This document shows, piece after piece, positions 1 through 9,774 of a stretch of 64,000 nucleotides of DNA. Position 1 is the stretch's first letter. Every line of letters starts with the position of its first letter. The translations under genes were made by a program, and so were the position numbers. Source of the stretch: Papiliotrema nemorosa (Eukaryota; Basidiomycota; Tremellomycetes; Tremellales; Rhynchogastremaceae); the NCBI GenBank assembly GCA_032158125.1, contig JASKOT010000039.1:1-64000 (forward strand), in the 5' to 3' direction. Under the pieces are notes generated by a model. That model was given only the letters and a program-made list of their open reading frames with translations, did not search any database and was not told the DNA's origin.

Positions 1-624
1 TCTCGAACAGACGGCTCTCGGCCTCCAGAACTTGGACTTCATCTCCAAAAACTCGGTCTAGTTCCGCTTTGAATTCCTTCCAGTTCCTGACAAAACTGGG
101 CTGGTTTGTGTCTGTATAAGCTGCTTCGCACCATACACCTGCGGGTCCTCGTAGGTGAGTAGCTGTCCATAAAACCTTCTGGACATCACTGGCGTTACTG
201 AGCCCGGTGAGGTCCATGTACATTTGGCATTGTGCCAGGAAGCTCCGTAGCTTGACATCGTCTTCTCCCCTAGTTCCCTCAAATTCCTGAGGGGGTTTAC
301 CGGCAATCTTGCCGAGCCTTGGTTGGTCATCTGGGGTAGCCTCGAGGGCGGGAATGACCGGAGTTTGTCGCGTATAACCGAGGGGTTCTGACCCAAAATC
401 TGGCGGAACTACGCTAGCTTCCCTGAGAATTTGGGCTTGACCCGCCATCTCGGAGCGCGCTACCTGTATCTCTCGCAGTAGCGCCAATTCTTCCCTCAAG
501 AGCCGGACCCTTCCGGCTACGAGGTCAAGACCATCTGTCTCATCAGCTCGAGCTCCTGATTCAGGGATGAGACCGTGATGGGCTGGTCGAGTGGCTGATC
601 AAAACCAGCCTCGTTACCCGCCAT
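1..624 (-). pseudogene. Gag capsid protein of the LTR element, frameshifted and truncated by the window edge
   Basis: The minus strand opens at ATG 624 (MAGNEAGFDQPLDQ...) and reads about 35 codons, through a helical stretch NQELELMRQM, to a TAG. The adjacent frame is open from a TGA at about 596-594 to the left edge and carries a leucine-rich helix (RVRLLREELALLREIQ) followed by the capsid-like domain. The homologous protein therefore continues across a frame change at about 540-590, which points to a one-base indel in this copy; a programmed frameshift inside the Gag N-terminus would be unusual. Retroelement Gag proteins coat the element RNA in virus-like particles. The conserved capsid part looks intact as far as the window shows. 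Confidence 0.65.
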
Positions 625-642
625 CTCCTGGTCGTCAAACCT

Positions 643-668
643 GGTCAAGTTTCCGTCCAAACTTGACC
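643..668. repeat. Perfect 10-bp hairpin in the Gag leader
   Basis: GGTCAAGTTT (643-652) and AAACTTGACC (659-668) are perfect inverted copies separated by 6 bases, 19 bp upstream of the Gag ATG on the minus strand. It could be an RNA structure of the element leader (packaging or translation control). That role is a guess; the repeat itself is plain in the sequence. Confidence 0.6.
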
Positions 669-762
669 CCGACTCTCCAGTAACTTGCTGGGAGCGGTTG
701 CGTCCTCAAGTGTTGATCATCGACATGATGGTAGTCTACTCAGTCGACAGATAGTAACAAGG

Positions 763-775
763 AGAGATTGTATCT
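763..775 (-). promoter_or_regulatory. Candidate self-priming primer-binding site of the LTR element
   Basis: The 13 bases at 763-775 are a perfect inverted repeat of 872-884. The first copy lies 2 bp inside the inner LTR edge, where a primer-binding site is expected. The second lies about 30 bp downstream of the LTR TATA motif, where the element RNA would begin. In Tf1/MAGGY-type elements the 5' end of the RNA folds back on such a site and primes reverse transcription without a tRNA. The geometry is seen in the sequence; the mechanism is inferred. Confidence 0.5.
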
Positions 776-777
776 AG

Positions 778-992
778 TGTGATGGTGTATTCGATCTAGG
801 CAGGTTTCCGAGTGAACTGGGTTACTAGTGCCTGCGACTCTGGTAGACGATGTAGATGGAAGTCACTTAGAAGATACAATCTCTGGGGGGTCTAGATACT
901 ACGGTAACTACTCTTATATCCGTAGGTTCTCTTGCTTAGTAATTTGTGGTACTATCCCATGAACCAGTTGATATGTGCCGTGTGTTATGACA
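778..992 (-). repeat. Long terminal repeat, about 215 bp
   Basis: In element orientation the LTR begins TGTCATAACACACGG (992 downward) and ends CACCATCACA (at 778), so the ends are imperfect inverted repeats (TGTCAT against TGTGAT) with the canonical TG...CA termini. A TATAAG box lies at about 919-911, roughly 30 bp before the point where transcription, and hence the R region, would be expected to start. The boundaries are inferred from these signals and from the priming site just inside 778. The partner LTR is outside the window. Confidence 0.55.
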
Positions 993-1072
993 AAGAATCC
1001 TTTCGACAGTCTGTTGTCGTGGAGAGGGAGGATTGGTAGTCACCTTCAACCCGACGGTATGCAAATGATGGG

Positions 1073-3615
1073 GTGACTCCCATAGCTGACAATGCAGAAC
1101 CTGTGACAGGCAAGACCCCAACAAGACGGGCGAGCAATGTCTCGGGGACAAGCCGCACATCGCCGGTATCCAGCGAGGCAAGTAGCACCAAGAAGCGCAC
1201 CGGTTTCTGGGATGACGTGACGAGTCGCTTCAGGGGTGTGTGGTTGAGTCACGATAGGAATCCTGTGAACGACTATGTGAGAGGAAGTCCCAGGGAGACA
1301 TCGCGTCGTGATTCCAGTTCCTCCGTCGTTTCTGAGATCGAGTCCCCAACGTATGACTCTCACTGGACTTCACCTCGGCGCAAGCGGGGCATTTACACGT
1401 CCTCGTCTGACATCCCATATGAAAACGATATAGGAAGTTCCTCAACATCCCAGGTGTCCGATTATCGCCCAGAAAGCTTACGGCCAAGCATCCGCCGGAC
1501 TACACTGGACAATCATGGTGTCTCTGCGCCCAGCTCCGTATTTTCAGGCTCCGCCAGCCGCGCTTCAGGCGATTTTGTAACTCCTGATGAAAATCCACCA
1601 GACAGAGTACACGTACACGGCGGCGTGAACATTGAAGATCCAACGCCTCCCGCTACATCACCGGCTTCACGACAATCAAGCATCAGCGATCTCAATCGGC
1701 GTGGTGCGAATGGTGCGAACGGTTTTCTGACTTCGGGAGCGCGGCACGACCGAACCAGCTCAGCGAGCCCGGATACTGACTTCATCAATCCTTATGGTCA
1801 GTCCACTTTCGCCATCACGTTTGTCCTTAAATACAAACAGTTGCTGACCCACCAGCAAGGACGGACAGAGGTGATGCTGCGGAACTCTTCATAAACGCCG
1901 GTGATTACGCTCAAGCTCCCCAGTCTGATCAAGAAGGGAGCCTATCGCCATCGTTGGCGAGTTCTCGCGATACTGGACAGATCACCCACGGAATGGGAGT
2001 TGCCGACCGACAGACAGTGAGCTCGGTGACAAACGGAGGCGGAAATGTCAGGGAGGCAATCGTCGACGCTGTGGACATCCTGCCTCGGTCCCCATCACCG
2101 GCACAAATACCTACGCACGGCCCTTTGACCGATCAAGCGTTGGACGACGAGCCCCTTCAAACTACAAGCGAAAGATCAGAAGGAGGTATGCTGTTCCATG
2201 AGCAGGGCTTGGAAGATAAAAATCACACCGAGAGACTTTCAGACTCGGAAAAACAAAGATCGAGTCGGACGAGGAGAGACTTCAAGAGACTGTGGAGGTC
2301 AGCCACCAACCAGGACAAGAGAGAAACGGCAGAAGAATTGAATGATCCTTTAGCCGCCACTAGAGAGATTGATGCCCGAACTCCGGCTGTACCGTATGAC
2401 AACCATCCTCAAAGACAACGCTTTGGCAGTACTCATGTTAGCGAAGGCTCGAAGATAGAGGCGAGGATAGAACCGACGATCGAGCGTAGCAGGTGGTCTC
2501 CCAATCTGAAGGATACTTGGCTGAATACTCATATCACGAGTGGTACAATACCACGAACTACAGACTTCATTTTACCTCAAGGGGATCAGAGAATGACCAT
2601 TGACGAAAAAGTCACAACGGAAATGAGCAGAATTCCCGGTTTTCTGAGTCGGCGTGGCACGGAGATGGAGAGATATGGCTTGGTTCCGAACACAAAACAA
2701 ACACAGGAGGAGTATCCCTTGGAGCAAATGATGGCTTTGAGCGGTATCGATCATCTGCAGGGTCAGATCGAGAAGCGTCTCGAAGAACATGAGAAGAGTC
2801 AGAAAGGTTCAATCTCAACAAAGAAGAGATTTTGGTTGAAACAACCAGCCTCGATCGCGAAGCCGTACTCTTCCAATCGAGCAGAAGCTGCTGTGAAAAG
2901 CGACATCCAATCGTATTTCCGTGCCTTTCACATCGACGGAGAAGCCGCAGCGGCTCGCCGAAAAGACTTGCAAGTCCCAGCATACCCTTGGCAGCCTGAG
3001 CTGCCTCCCACCGCTACGGCTTCGAATGAGCGATACCATGAGCCTGGCAATCCATTCGGGAGTCATGAGACAGTAAAGTACGCGTACTCACTACCAGCGC
3101 CGACGATGTTACCGACACAATCAAGAGTGCCTTCAAGTGGTCCGGCCTGGTACCCATCTTTGGCGAGAAGCGCCCGACGAGACAGCATGGCATCCCTGGA
3201 TAGCCCGCCCGCGCCCCAACCCCGTGCAATGCGAACCAGTCAATGTGATTACACCACTGCTAGCGGATTCCTCGGCTCCGCTTACGATTCGTTGAATCTT
3301 CTAAATCATCCCGGATTGTCCGACTTGACAGCATTGAACCGCAAGAGGCTCTGGGCGGGAGGCGCGGAGGCAGAGGGGCAAGCTTACAGTCAAGGATGGA
3401 TCCGTGAACTTCTGCCGATTCGCAACGAACTGGATTTGCTTCTCAAGTCCGCAGACCTGGACATGGAGACACGACTAGAAGTGGGAACTGCTACCGCTGA
3501 CTTGGATCAAGCGATGCGATTGATGGAAAGAGGCTCGTCCAGGTCAGTCCACAGAGAACATACGACCAGTACTGATGATATTCAGACGGTCTTCGAATGG
3601 AGCGAGACTGACTAA
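1073..3615 (+). CDS. Unrecognised Ser/Arg-rich protein, 5' end missing or upstream of the LTR element
   Basis: Two open stretches join across a 59-bp intron (1797-1855, GTCAGT donor, CTGAC branch, CAG acceptor), giving about 830 residues. The protein is low-complexity, rich in Ser, Thr, Arg and Pro, with patches such as STKKRTGFWDDVTSRF near the start and a more ordered helical C-terminus (IRELLPIRNELDLLL...TADLDQAMRLMERG). I see no known domain, signal peptide or membrane segment. The frame is open from 1040 but has no ATG before the intron; the preceding in-frame TAG is at 1037-1039 and its last two bases could be a splice acceptor. An upstream exon is therefore needed, yet the LTR element ends at 992. 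Stop codon TAA at 3613-3615. The gene is convergent with the next one. Confidence 0.65.
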
Positions 3616-3937
3616 GCGCACTGTACAAGAGGTGTAGAGGCATTGGGACAAGTCACCTGAATCTGGACTTTTCCGACACGGGGTCGAGTGATGTGTATGT
3701 CCTCAGAGCTGCTGTATCAGTTGTTAACTGCCAGACCGGAGGTCGTGCACTCCGCAGTGGCACGCATTCCGGACAGGAGTTTTGCCGCCCATTTATGGCA
3801 AGGTCGACACGGGGTGTCAGTCCATGCATTGCTACAAGCTTTTCAACGTATGTTTTCATGGCTTAGTACTGATGCTGCACTGACTTTGAAGGGTTTTGTG
3901 AAAAGACTGAGAGGCGTCATCTGTAAAATCTGTATCT

Positions 3938-3969
3938 GTATCTTCTCAGCATGAGCGATGAGAAGATAC
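3938..3969. repeat. 11-bp perfect hairpin in the convergent intergenic region
   Basis: GTATCTTCTCA (3938-3948) and TGAGAAGATAC (3959-3969) are exact inverted copies around a 10-base loop. The hairpin lies in the 532-bp space 3616-4147 between two genes whose 3' ends face each other. It may help 3'-end formation or be chance. Nothing else of note was seen in that space; the short open frames there look non-coding. Confidence 0.6.
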
Positions 3970-4147
3970 GTACAGTACTCGAGTACAAGGTATCTGAGAA
4001 AGATTTGGCGACGTGGCGCCAGTATTACGAAATCTCTCCGACATCAAGGAGCAACTTTGGTTCGAAGGACGGAAGGAATGCAGATGGTGCAAGCAATACA
4101 CAGCGCAGAGTCATAGGCGAATGCATCAATACAAGGCTGACAACCAG

Positions 4148-5941
4148 CTACTTGAACAAGTCGATAGACGAGATCCTCCTTCGTTCCTTTTGATCTTCTG
4201 AACCTCCTCCGTCTAAATAAGACCCTCCCAGCACTGCGAAACTATTGGGTCTCAGGGCGCGATCTCGGTGCGCAGCGGTATTCTCCCCTCTTCTTGGCAA
4301 ACCAGCTCTCTCGTTCGATTCCCTCCTGCCTATCGCTCCGACGGGATCGATGTCCCCGCTTGACTCTCTTGCTACCATTCCTGGCCGGTTCATGTCTTGA
4401 CTGGCGAAAGAAGTACAACTGGCGGTGCTTTCCGGCCGAGCGGCCGAAAACTCAGAGTCGGTGGAATCTATACTGACTCGAGGATCCGGTCGAGGTGTGC
4501 CGGGAACAGCGAATGGAAGAGGCAGAGTGAAGTTGGTTCCTGGGATGCGTAGTCCACTCTTGGGTGACGGCAACCCTGGGGTAATGGTCGAGGCAGTGAG
4601 AGTGCCGGTAGAAGGTGTGCTTGCTACTGGAGAGTCTAGTTGGAATCGAACGCCTTGAGAGACTCGCTCAGTATGAGCATCTGTGGCATTTGGTGATCTA
4701 CTGTCAGGTGCAAGGGATGGTCGAAGCGTAGTGGCCCGTTTTGCGGACTGATTGACTGGACCGGACGGGTTCGGATCTCGCGGCGATCTTGGGATGGTCT
4801 GGCTGCGAGGGGAAGGGTCTTGTGCCTCTTCGGCCTTGATCTGCGCGAGTCGTGGCGATTTGGGTGGCATCTTAGATGTATCTGTATCTGCCTTGGACGA
4901 CCTAGCCGAGGTGGTCATCAAGCGTAGAGGTGAGATTGGAAGGGGATGAACAGGAGTCGAGGCAGGATCTCGCGCGAGTGCAGCCCATCGGCCCGATTGT
5001 GACAAGTTGCCAGCAGAGCTCTCACGCCTTGCCTTGCGAGTCTGTACCTTGTCGTCTTCTGGTTGCAAGTCAGATCTGCTAGCAGAATCAGCAGATTGCG
5101 ATCTACTTGGCGGTAAAGGGAAATGAGGGCCGAGATCAACCGCAGCAGCTTGAGTGGATCTTCGGAGCTCAGATTTGCTAGTCAACGCTGAGCTAGGTTC
5201 CTCGCCGATCGGAGTGAGTGAAGGCCCTGCTTCGGATCTCTTCGAGATTCGGGTGGTACGTGAGCTCGCGGGCTCACGACTGGACGGCTGTGTCATTGAA
5301 TCGCGTGTAGCTGTTCGTTTTGGCGGAAGACGAAGTGGGGCTGTCTGGGTCACTCTCTGATTCGGCATGTGCAGAGGCGCGAGTTTTGACCTTTGCTGTT
5401 GAGCTTTGGTCGATCTGGATTTTTGGCTCCCAGCTGGTTCAAGAAGTCCACCAACGTCCGCTCGCAACTCGCGCAGATCATGTACCTTCCTCCCATCTTC
5501 ACTGACGAAAGCGACTTTGTCCCCTGACACCTCAAGCTCCCCTGCAGGCACGTTTCTCCCAGGCGCATTGACGCCGTGGCCGGAGAAAGTGGGGTAACCG
5601 CCCTTCCTCACATCTGTATGATTCGAGTATCTGATGCTTGGCCGCGTTCGCATTGCATTCTGGGCAGTATTGAGAACTACCCAGTCGTCGACCTCGTCAT
5701 CAGACTCGGCGAGACCAATTTCAAGGGCGTTTGATCTTGGTATTTGTTGTTTCTCGACGTCTTGAGACTCTTTGGAGGAAGAAACTTCGGTCCCTTCACC
5801 TTGCGATTGGTGAGCAGGATGAGCAGGGTGTTTGAGATTTAGCTGATTATAGAAGATGGGGGGTCGAGTCCAGTACAGGAGTCGATAGGCTTTTGAGAAG
5901 TAGAGAGGAGGCGGAGGTACGGCGGGAAGACGGCGAGCCAT
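4148..5941 (-). CDS. Unrecognised Ser/Pro/Arg-rich protein, 597 aa, single exon
   Basis: One uninterrupted frame from ATG 5941 to TGA at 4148, unusual here for having no intron. The N-terminus is basic and aromatic (MARRLPAVPPPPLYFSKAYRLLYW), which could be a mitochondrial presequence or a weak membrane anchor. Residues from about 45 to 130 are acidic and better ordered (ESDDEVDDWVVLNTAQNAM; VAFVSEDGRKVHDLRELRADVGGLL). The rest is disordered, full of SP, RS and TP motifs typical of phosphorylated scaffolds. The C-terminus reads RRRISSIDLFK. I do not recognise the family. The gene converges on the one ending at 3615. Confidence 0.65.
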   Translation of the reverse strand: MARRLPAVPPPPLYFSKAYRLLYWTRPPIFYNQLNLKHPAHPAHQSQGEGTEVSSSKESQDVEKQQIPRSNALEIGLAESDDEVDDWVVLNTAQNAMRTRPSIRYSNHTDVRKGGYPTFSGHGVNAPGRNVPAGELEVSGDKVAFVSEDGRKVHDLRELRADVGGLLEPAGSQKSRSTKAQQQRSKLAPLHMPNQRVTQTAPLRLPPKRTATRDSMTQPSSREPASSRTTRISKRSEAGPSLTPIGEEPSSALTSKSELRRSTQAAAVDLGPHFPLPPSRSQSADSASRSDLQPEDDKVQTRKARRESSAGNLSQSGRWAALARDPASTPVHPLPISPLRLMTTSARSSKADTDTSKMPPKSPRLAQIKAEEAQDPSPRSQTIPRSPRDPNPSGPVNQSAKRATTLRPSLAPDSRSPNATDAHTERVSQGVRFQLDSPVASTPSTGTLTASTITPGLPSPKSGLRIPGTNFTLPLPFAVPGTPRPDPRVSIDSTDSEFSAARPESTASCTSFASQDMNRPGMVARESSGDIDPVGAIGRRESNERAGLPRRGENTAAHRDRALRPNSFAVLGGSYLDGGGSEDQKERRRISSIDLFK

Positions 5942-6173
5942 ATACAGCAGCCCCGACCCCTAATACCTCAGCGAGGAATCAGTATATCTACATACGATGA
6001 AGACGTTCAAGAGTCCCAACCCTAGTAAAGTGAATGGGGGGATGAGCAGAACGTTGTTGGCACTGCTCGTTAGCTCTGCTGCACTACAATGGGATGCAAA
6101 AGTTTACTGCATGGACAAGTCCTGCAGAGCTACCCTGCACAGTCAGCGTTACCTCATTCTCGCCTCAATTTGC

Positions 6174-7155
6174 TTACATCGTTTGCAATACGCCGAGCGT
6201 AAGAGGAGTACTCTGCGGACCAAGCAGACATCCATACCTGTACATGAAATCTTCAGGGAAGCCGAGTTGGGCAGATATGAGCAGCAATAACAGAATCGCT
6301 GCATGATCAATGGACGTCCTTATCGTGATCGAGCTGAGCGCACCCATACAGAGCCGGAGCACGGTGACAAAACTGTCAACGTCAGTCTGGAAACTGAAAA
6401 GCGGGCTCCTAACACACAAAGCCCCTCCAGGCTGGTCCGGTATGCCTGATCCCCCGTAATATGCCTCATCGAGCGTATCCGCTTCTCCGGCTGAATTGTC
6501 CCTGGCAGCTACGATACCAATGCGTCGCTTGGTCCCTCGTTGATGATCCTCATATCCGATTACCCCTATTGCGATCGGTCCGACGTCCACATCAGTCGTC
6601 TCATCAGCAACAGCTTCAGCAGATTCGATTGGGATGATGGATGGCTCAGAGGTCTTGGCTGAAGTCGCGGTCATCGAGACAAGACTTGATTGCATTCCTG
6701 ACGACACAATTGGGCGACCATGATCTTTAGTACGGGTATATTCTTTCAAATCACTGAGATCAGCTCTCACGACACCAGACCATTCTTCAAGCTCACTCTG
6801 ATAGTGCAATAAACTGGACGAGCAGCGTCCAGATCATGAATACAACGCAGATCAGCCGAAACAGGGTGTAAACCACCCATGGGAGAGTGGGCGGACGCAT
6901 TATGAGTGCCGCCGTCAACTCATCGATATCGAAATGAATGTTTAGCTCGACATCACTATCCGCCTTTGTCTTTACGTCTTGGTTGCTAGAAACAGCGCGA
7001 CAGTCCTCCTTTGCTCGACTCCTTGTATCATGCTCACAAAGGACAAAAAGTGGGTGAGGGATAGGCTTTGTTCGCAAGCCTAATCGATCACTTGTTGATC
7101 GCCGCGCATGCCTATTCTTCCTTGGACCAAGGAAGCCTCGACACTGTCGACACAT
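6174..7155 (-). CDS. Unrecognised membrane protein, at least two exons
   Basis: The first exon runs from ATG 7155 and carries a strong hydrophobic segment (LPWVVYTLFRLICVVFMIW) after about 85 residues. A 43-bp intron (6796-6754, GTGAGC...TCAG) joins it in phase to a second frame that ends at 6174. The second part has an acidic Ser/Thr stretch, a short segment resembling a beta-rich core (DVGPIAIGVIGYEDHQRG) and a C-terminal hydrophobic run (AAILLLLLISAQLGF). A further intron near 6370-6415 (GTGTGTTAGG...GACAG) is possible and would change the C-terminus. No family recognised. Start could also be the internal ATG just before the hydrophobic segment. Confidence 0.45.
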
Positions 7156-7214
7156 ACATATGTTGAAAAGTACGTCCTATATACATTCGAGATCCAAAAT
7201 CTCTCAAGAAATAC

Positions 7215-9207
7215 TTATCGGAAGGGTGGAATGACTCCAGACCATCCACCCTGCACTGCCGGCGTCTGTGCCATGACTGCAGCGGGCGGCACAGGTCTTC
7301 TTACATCCTCGGCGATCTCATACTGATGTCTCAATCCCGATGGACCTTTCGCCGCCGGCGGAACACTAGGCATGGGAGGCGCATCACTCGATTTGCTAAG
7401 CCAAGGTAGAAGAGTCGATGTCGCAGGTGTGGTGGGATCGAGCTCGTGTGTGGTCCCTCTTCGACTGGGATTGTTACTTCGGTCATACCCGTCGTATATG
7501 CTTCCGTAAGCGTACGAGTCTGCGCGGGAGGCTTTGGTCAGTGGTCGAGAGGCGAGATCAAATTGGTCAGAGTAGCTTGATACGCTGCGCGGGAGAGGAG
7601 CAAGGTTTGAAGGGGTCCTGGGCTTCTCTCGCAGGGACCGACAGTTGACGTGGAGATTCGACCACCTCGTACGCTTCGTCGCCGAGTTCATGGCTGATGT
7701 ACGCTGCGGTCAGACCACCATCATACTCGTTCCCTTCCGTGTGAGTCCTCTTGCAATGGTCCTCCTCTAGATAATCTAGAGCTTCCCCGGGCTCGTCTCC
7801 CTCGTATCGAGAACGCCTGTAACGCTCATCATAACCGTCGTCATGCCCCCCTTCATACGCACTGTGTCGATCATCGTCCCGATACCATGTTGGCTCACTG
7901 TATCCGGTCGGCTTATCTAGGAATGGATCGTTACCAAATGAACTCCTCTGCGTCCTTCGATCATAATCATCGTCAAAGTCATTGCCGTTTCTATTGGAGC
8001 GTCTGACTCCCTTCTCATCTTCGTGATCCCCGTTGATAGCTGTCTTGACCCTCCTCTTTCGCTTTAGATTAGCTGAATGAACCCAAAGATAAGTCGACTT
8101 ACCCATTGGTACCAGACGACGTATAGGATGATGGAAGTAACCAAGCCTCCAGCTACGATACCGACAATCGCAAAGCTGGACAACTTCGATCCGCCTTCTT
8201 TCGTCTCTATACCGTCCGTAGCCCCAGCCGATCCGGCGTTTCTGGCACTGGACGAAGCCGAAGTCATCGCTGCGAGCGCTGCCAGAGCTGCCGAGCCGGA
8301 CAAGGTGGTGCCATTTGTGACAAAGGTAGTCATGGTCGTGGTGGTCTCGGTGGCAGGACTCATCGTCGCGGTCTCACTAGAGACTGATTCGCGTCAGCTC
8401 AACTGCAGATATGCTGGAGGCAGACGGATCCCCACCATTCTGGATACCATTAGCCACAGTGGCTGTGTTAGACAAGCCCAAGTCATCTCGAGTACTACTT
8501 GACGTGTGGTTCAAGGAAGGTTTGAAAAATTTCGACATCGTGGTCGAACTTGACATCGAGGGCAAAGGAGCAGCTGGACTGCTTGATATAGTCGATGAGC
8601 TGATAGTCTCGGTGACGATGACGGTCGCTCGACTTGCCGAGCGTGAGGACTGAGCCGCATTGCCTGCGGTCTTCGTGCTGGATATCGACGAGGTAAGGGG
8701 GCTCTCACGAGTCCTAAGATCAATACCTGATTCATTCACCAGCACCTACAGGGTAATGTCTGCAGTACTGCTGCCTGACTGGACCTTGGTTGACTGCGAC
8801 GAGCTCCGCGAGATTCCAGGGCTCGAGGACACAACAGGACTGACGGCTGGCGAACCCTGAACCACTGGCCGAGCGGCCACAGGAGGAGATGCTGTGACGT
8901 GGGTCGTAAAGAGATCCCCCATGACTGTGGGGGACGACTCAAGGAGCATCTTTGCCGGCGGAGAAGAAGACGCAGCATTGACAATCGTCGTCGTTGACGT
9001 GGACACTGATGGAGGTAGATCAGTCGAGCTTGATACGACCACAAGGGAGCTTGAAGTTTTGCTTACCGCCCAGAAGATGTCGTCGAGAATGACATCAGTC
9101 TGGCCGGGAACAGTAGGGGCGAGAGTGGTAAATGACTCAAACTCGTTGAGCTGTGCGGGTGAACTGCTGACCGACCCTCCAGAGGATCCAGGCTGCAGAT
9201 CTGCCAT
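7215..9207 (-). CDS. Single-pass, Ser/Thr-rich cell-surface protein (sensor-like architecture)
   Basis: Four or five exons on the minus strand. Introns supported by phase: 8749-8714 (36 bp), 8447-8384 (64 bp) and 8102-8062 (41 bp); another must lie between about 7690 and 7570, where the frame changes. The outside part is mucin-like, dominated by Ser and Thr, about 300 residues. One transmembrane helix (FAIVGIVAGGLVTSIILYVV) is followed at once by a basic stop-transfer cluster (RKRRVK) encoded by the next exon. The inner tail is about 250 residues, with many charged Asp/Arg/Tyr repeats (YDRR, DDDYD) and a Pro-rich end. This layout resembles Mid2/WSC-type wall-stress sensors, but there is no visible WSC or cysteine domain. 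No signal peptide is seen at ATG 9207, so an upstream exon may be missing. Confidence 0.6.
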
Positions 9208-9774
9208 GGCCAAATGGTATGGCTGCCACTTCTCCGGTAGATCAAAGATTCGACTTTAATGACCGAAAGTGCACTGAGAGGATATGGATATCGACCATCT
9301 ATCAGGTGGTACAGACTGAAAGTCTAGCTTGTACCCATAAAACGTGTTTGAAAGCCAGAGTAAAGTATGTTACGCGTTGGAAAAAGGCAAAGGGAGAGCC
9401 ATGAAAGGACCCTTAACGTGTCATACACCTCCTACTGATATTACATGTAGTATGCCATGACGTTTGAGGATAGATATGCTTGCTTGTATGTGGCACCAGA
9501 TGCATATATGAAGTCAATCAGTGAGCCTATGCCATACACTATACGCATCTTGGAGAGATAGGAGGTCTGGAGCTACACTCAAGGCATCCGCCTCAGACAT
9601 CACCTGATCCCTCTGACTCGTCGGAGGTGCTCTCTGCGTAAGGGCTGACATACGATGTCCCGCTTGTCAATAGGTACAGGACAGAAGTGTTTCACCAAGG
9701 AGGATTATACGTTCCTGGACCGTTTGAGAGTCTGCCTGGTCAGCGATCATTCCGCGCAATCATCGTGATCCGCC
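9208..9774. other. Intergenic, nothing recognised
   Basis: 567 bp between the surface-protein gene and the 3' end of the repeat-protein gene. AT-richer than its neighbours, with only short open frames and no repeat or RNA gene that I can support. It should hold the promoter, and perhaps a first exon with the signal peptide, of the minus-strand gene starting near 9207. Confidence 0.4.

Larger units (their letters stand above)
1..992 (-). mobile_element. Partial Ty3/gypsy-type LTR retrotransposon (LTR, priming site, Gag)
   Basis: Read on the minus strand, the order is LTR (992-778), a short leader with a candidate self-priming site (775-763), then a Gag-like reading frame that runs off the left edge. 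Gag homology is clear in the frame near 30-330: an acidic stretch, then FLAQCQMYMDL, DVQKVLWTATHL, and WKEFKAELDRVFGD, the usual pattern of the fungal Ty3/gypsy capsid domain. Protease, reverse transcriptase and integrase, and the second LTR, would lie left of the window. The element sits within 100 bp of the coding frame of the next gene. Terminal TGT/ACA ends and a TATA motif in the LTR support the boundaries, but no target-site duplication can be checked because the other end is missing. Confidence 0.75.
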
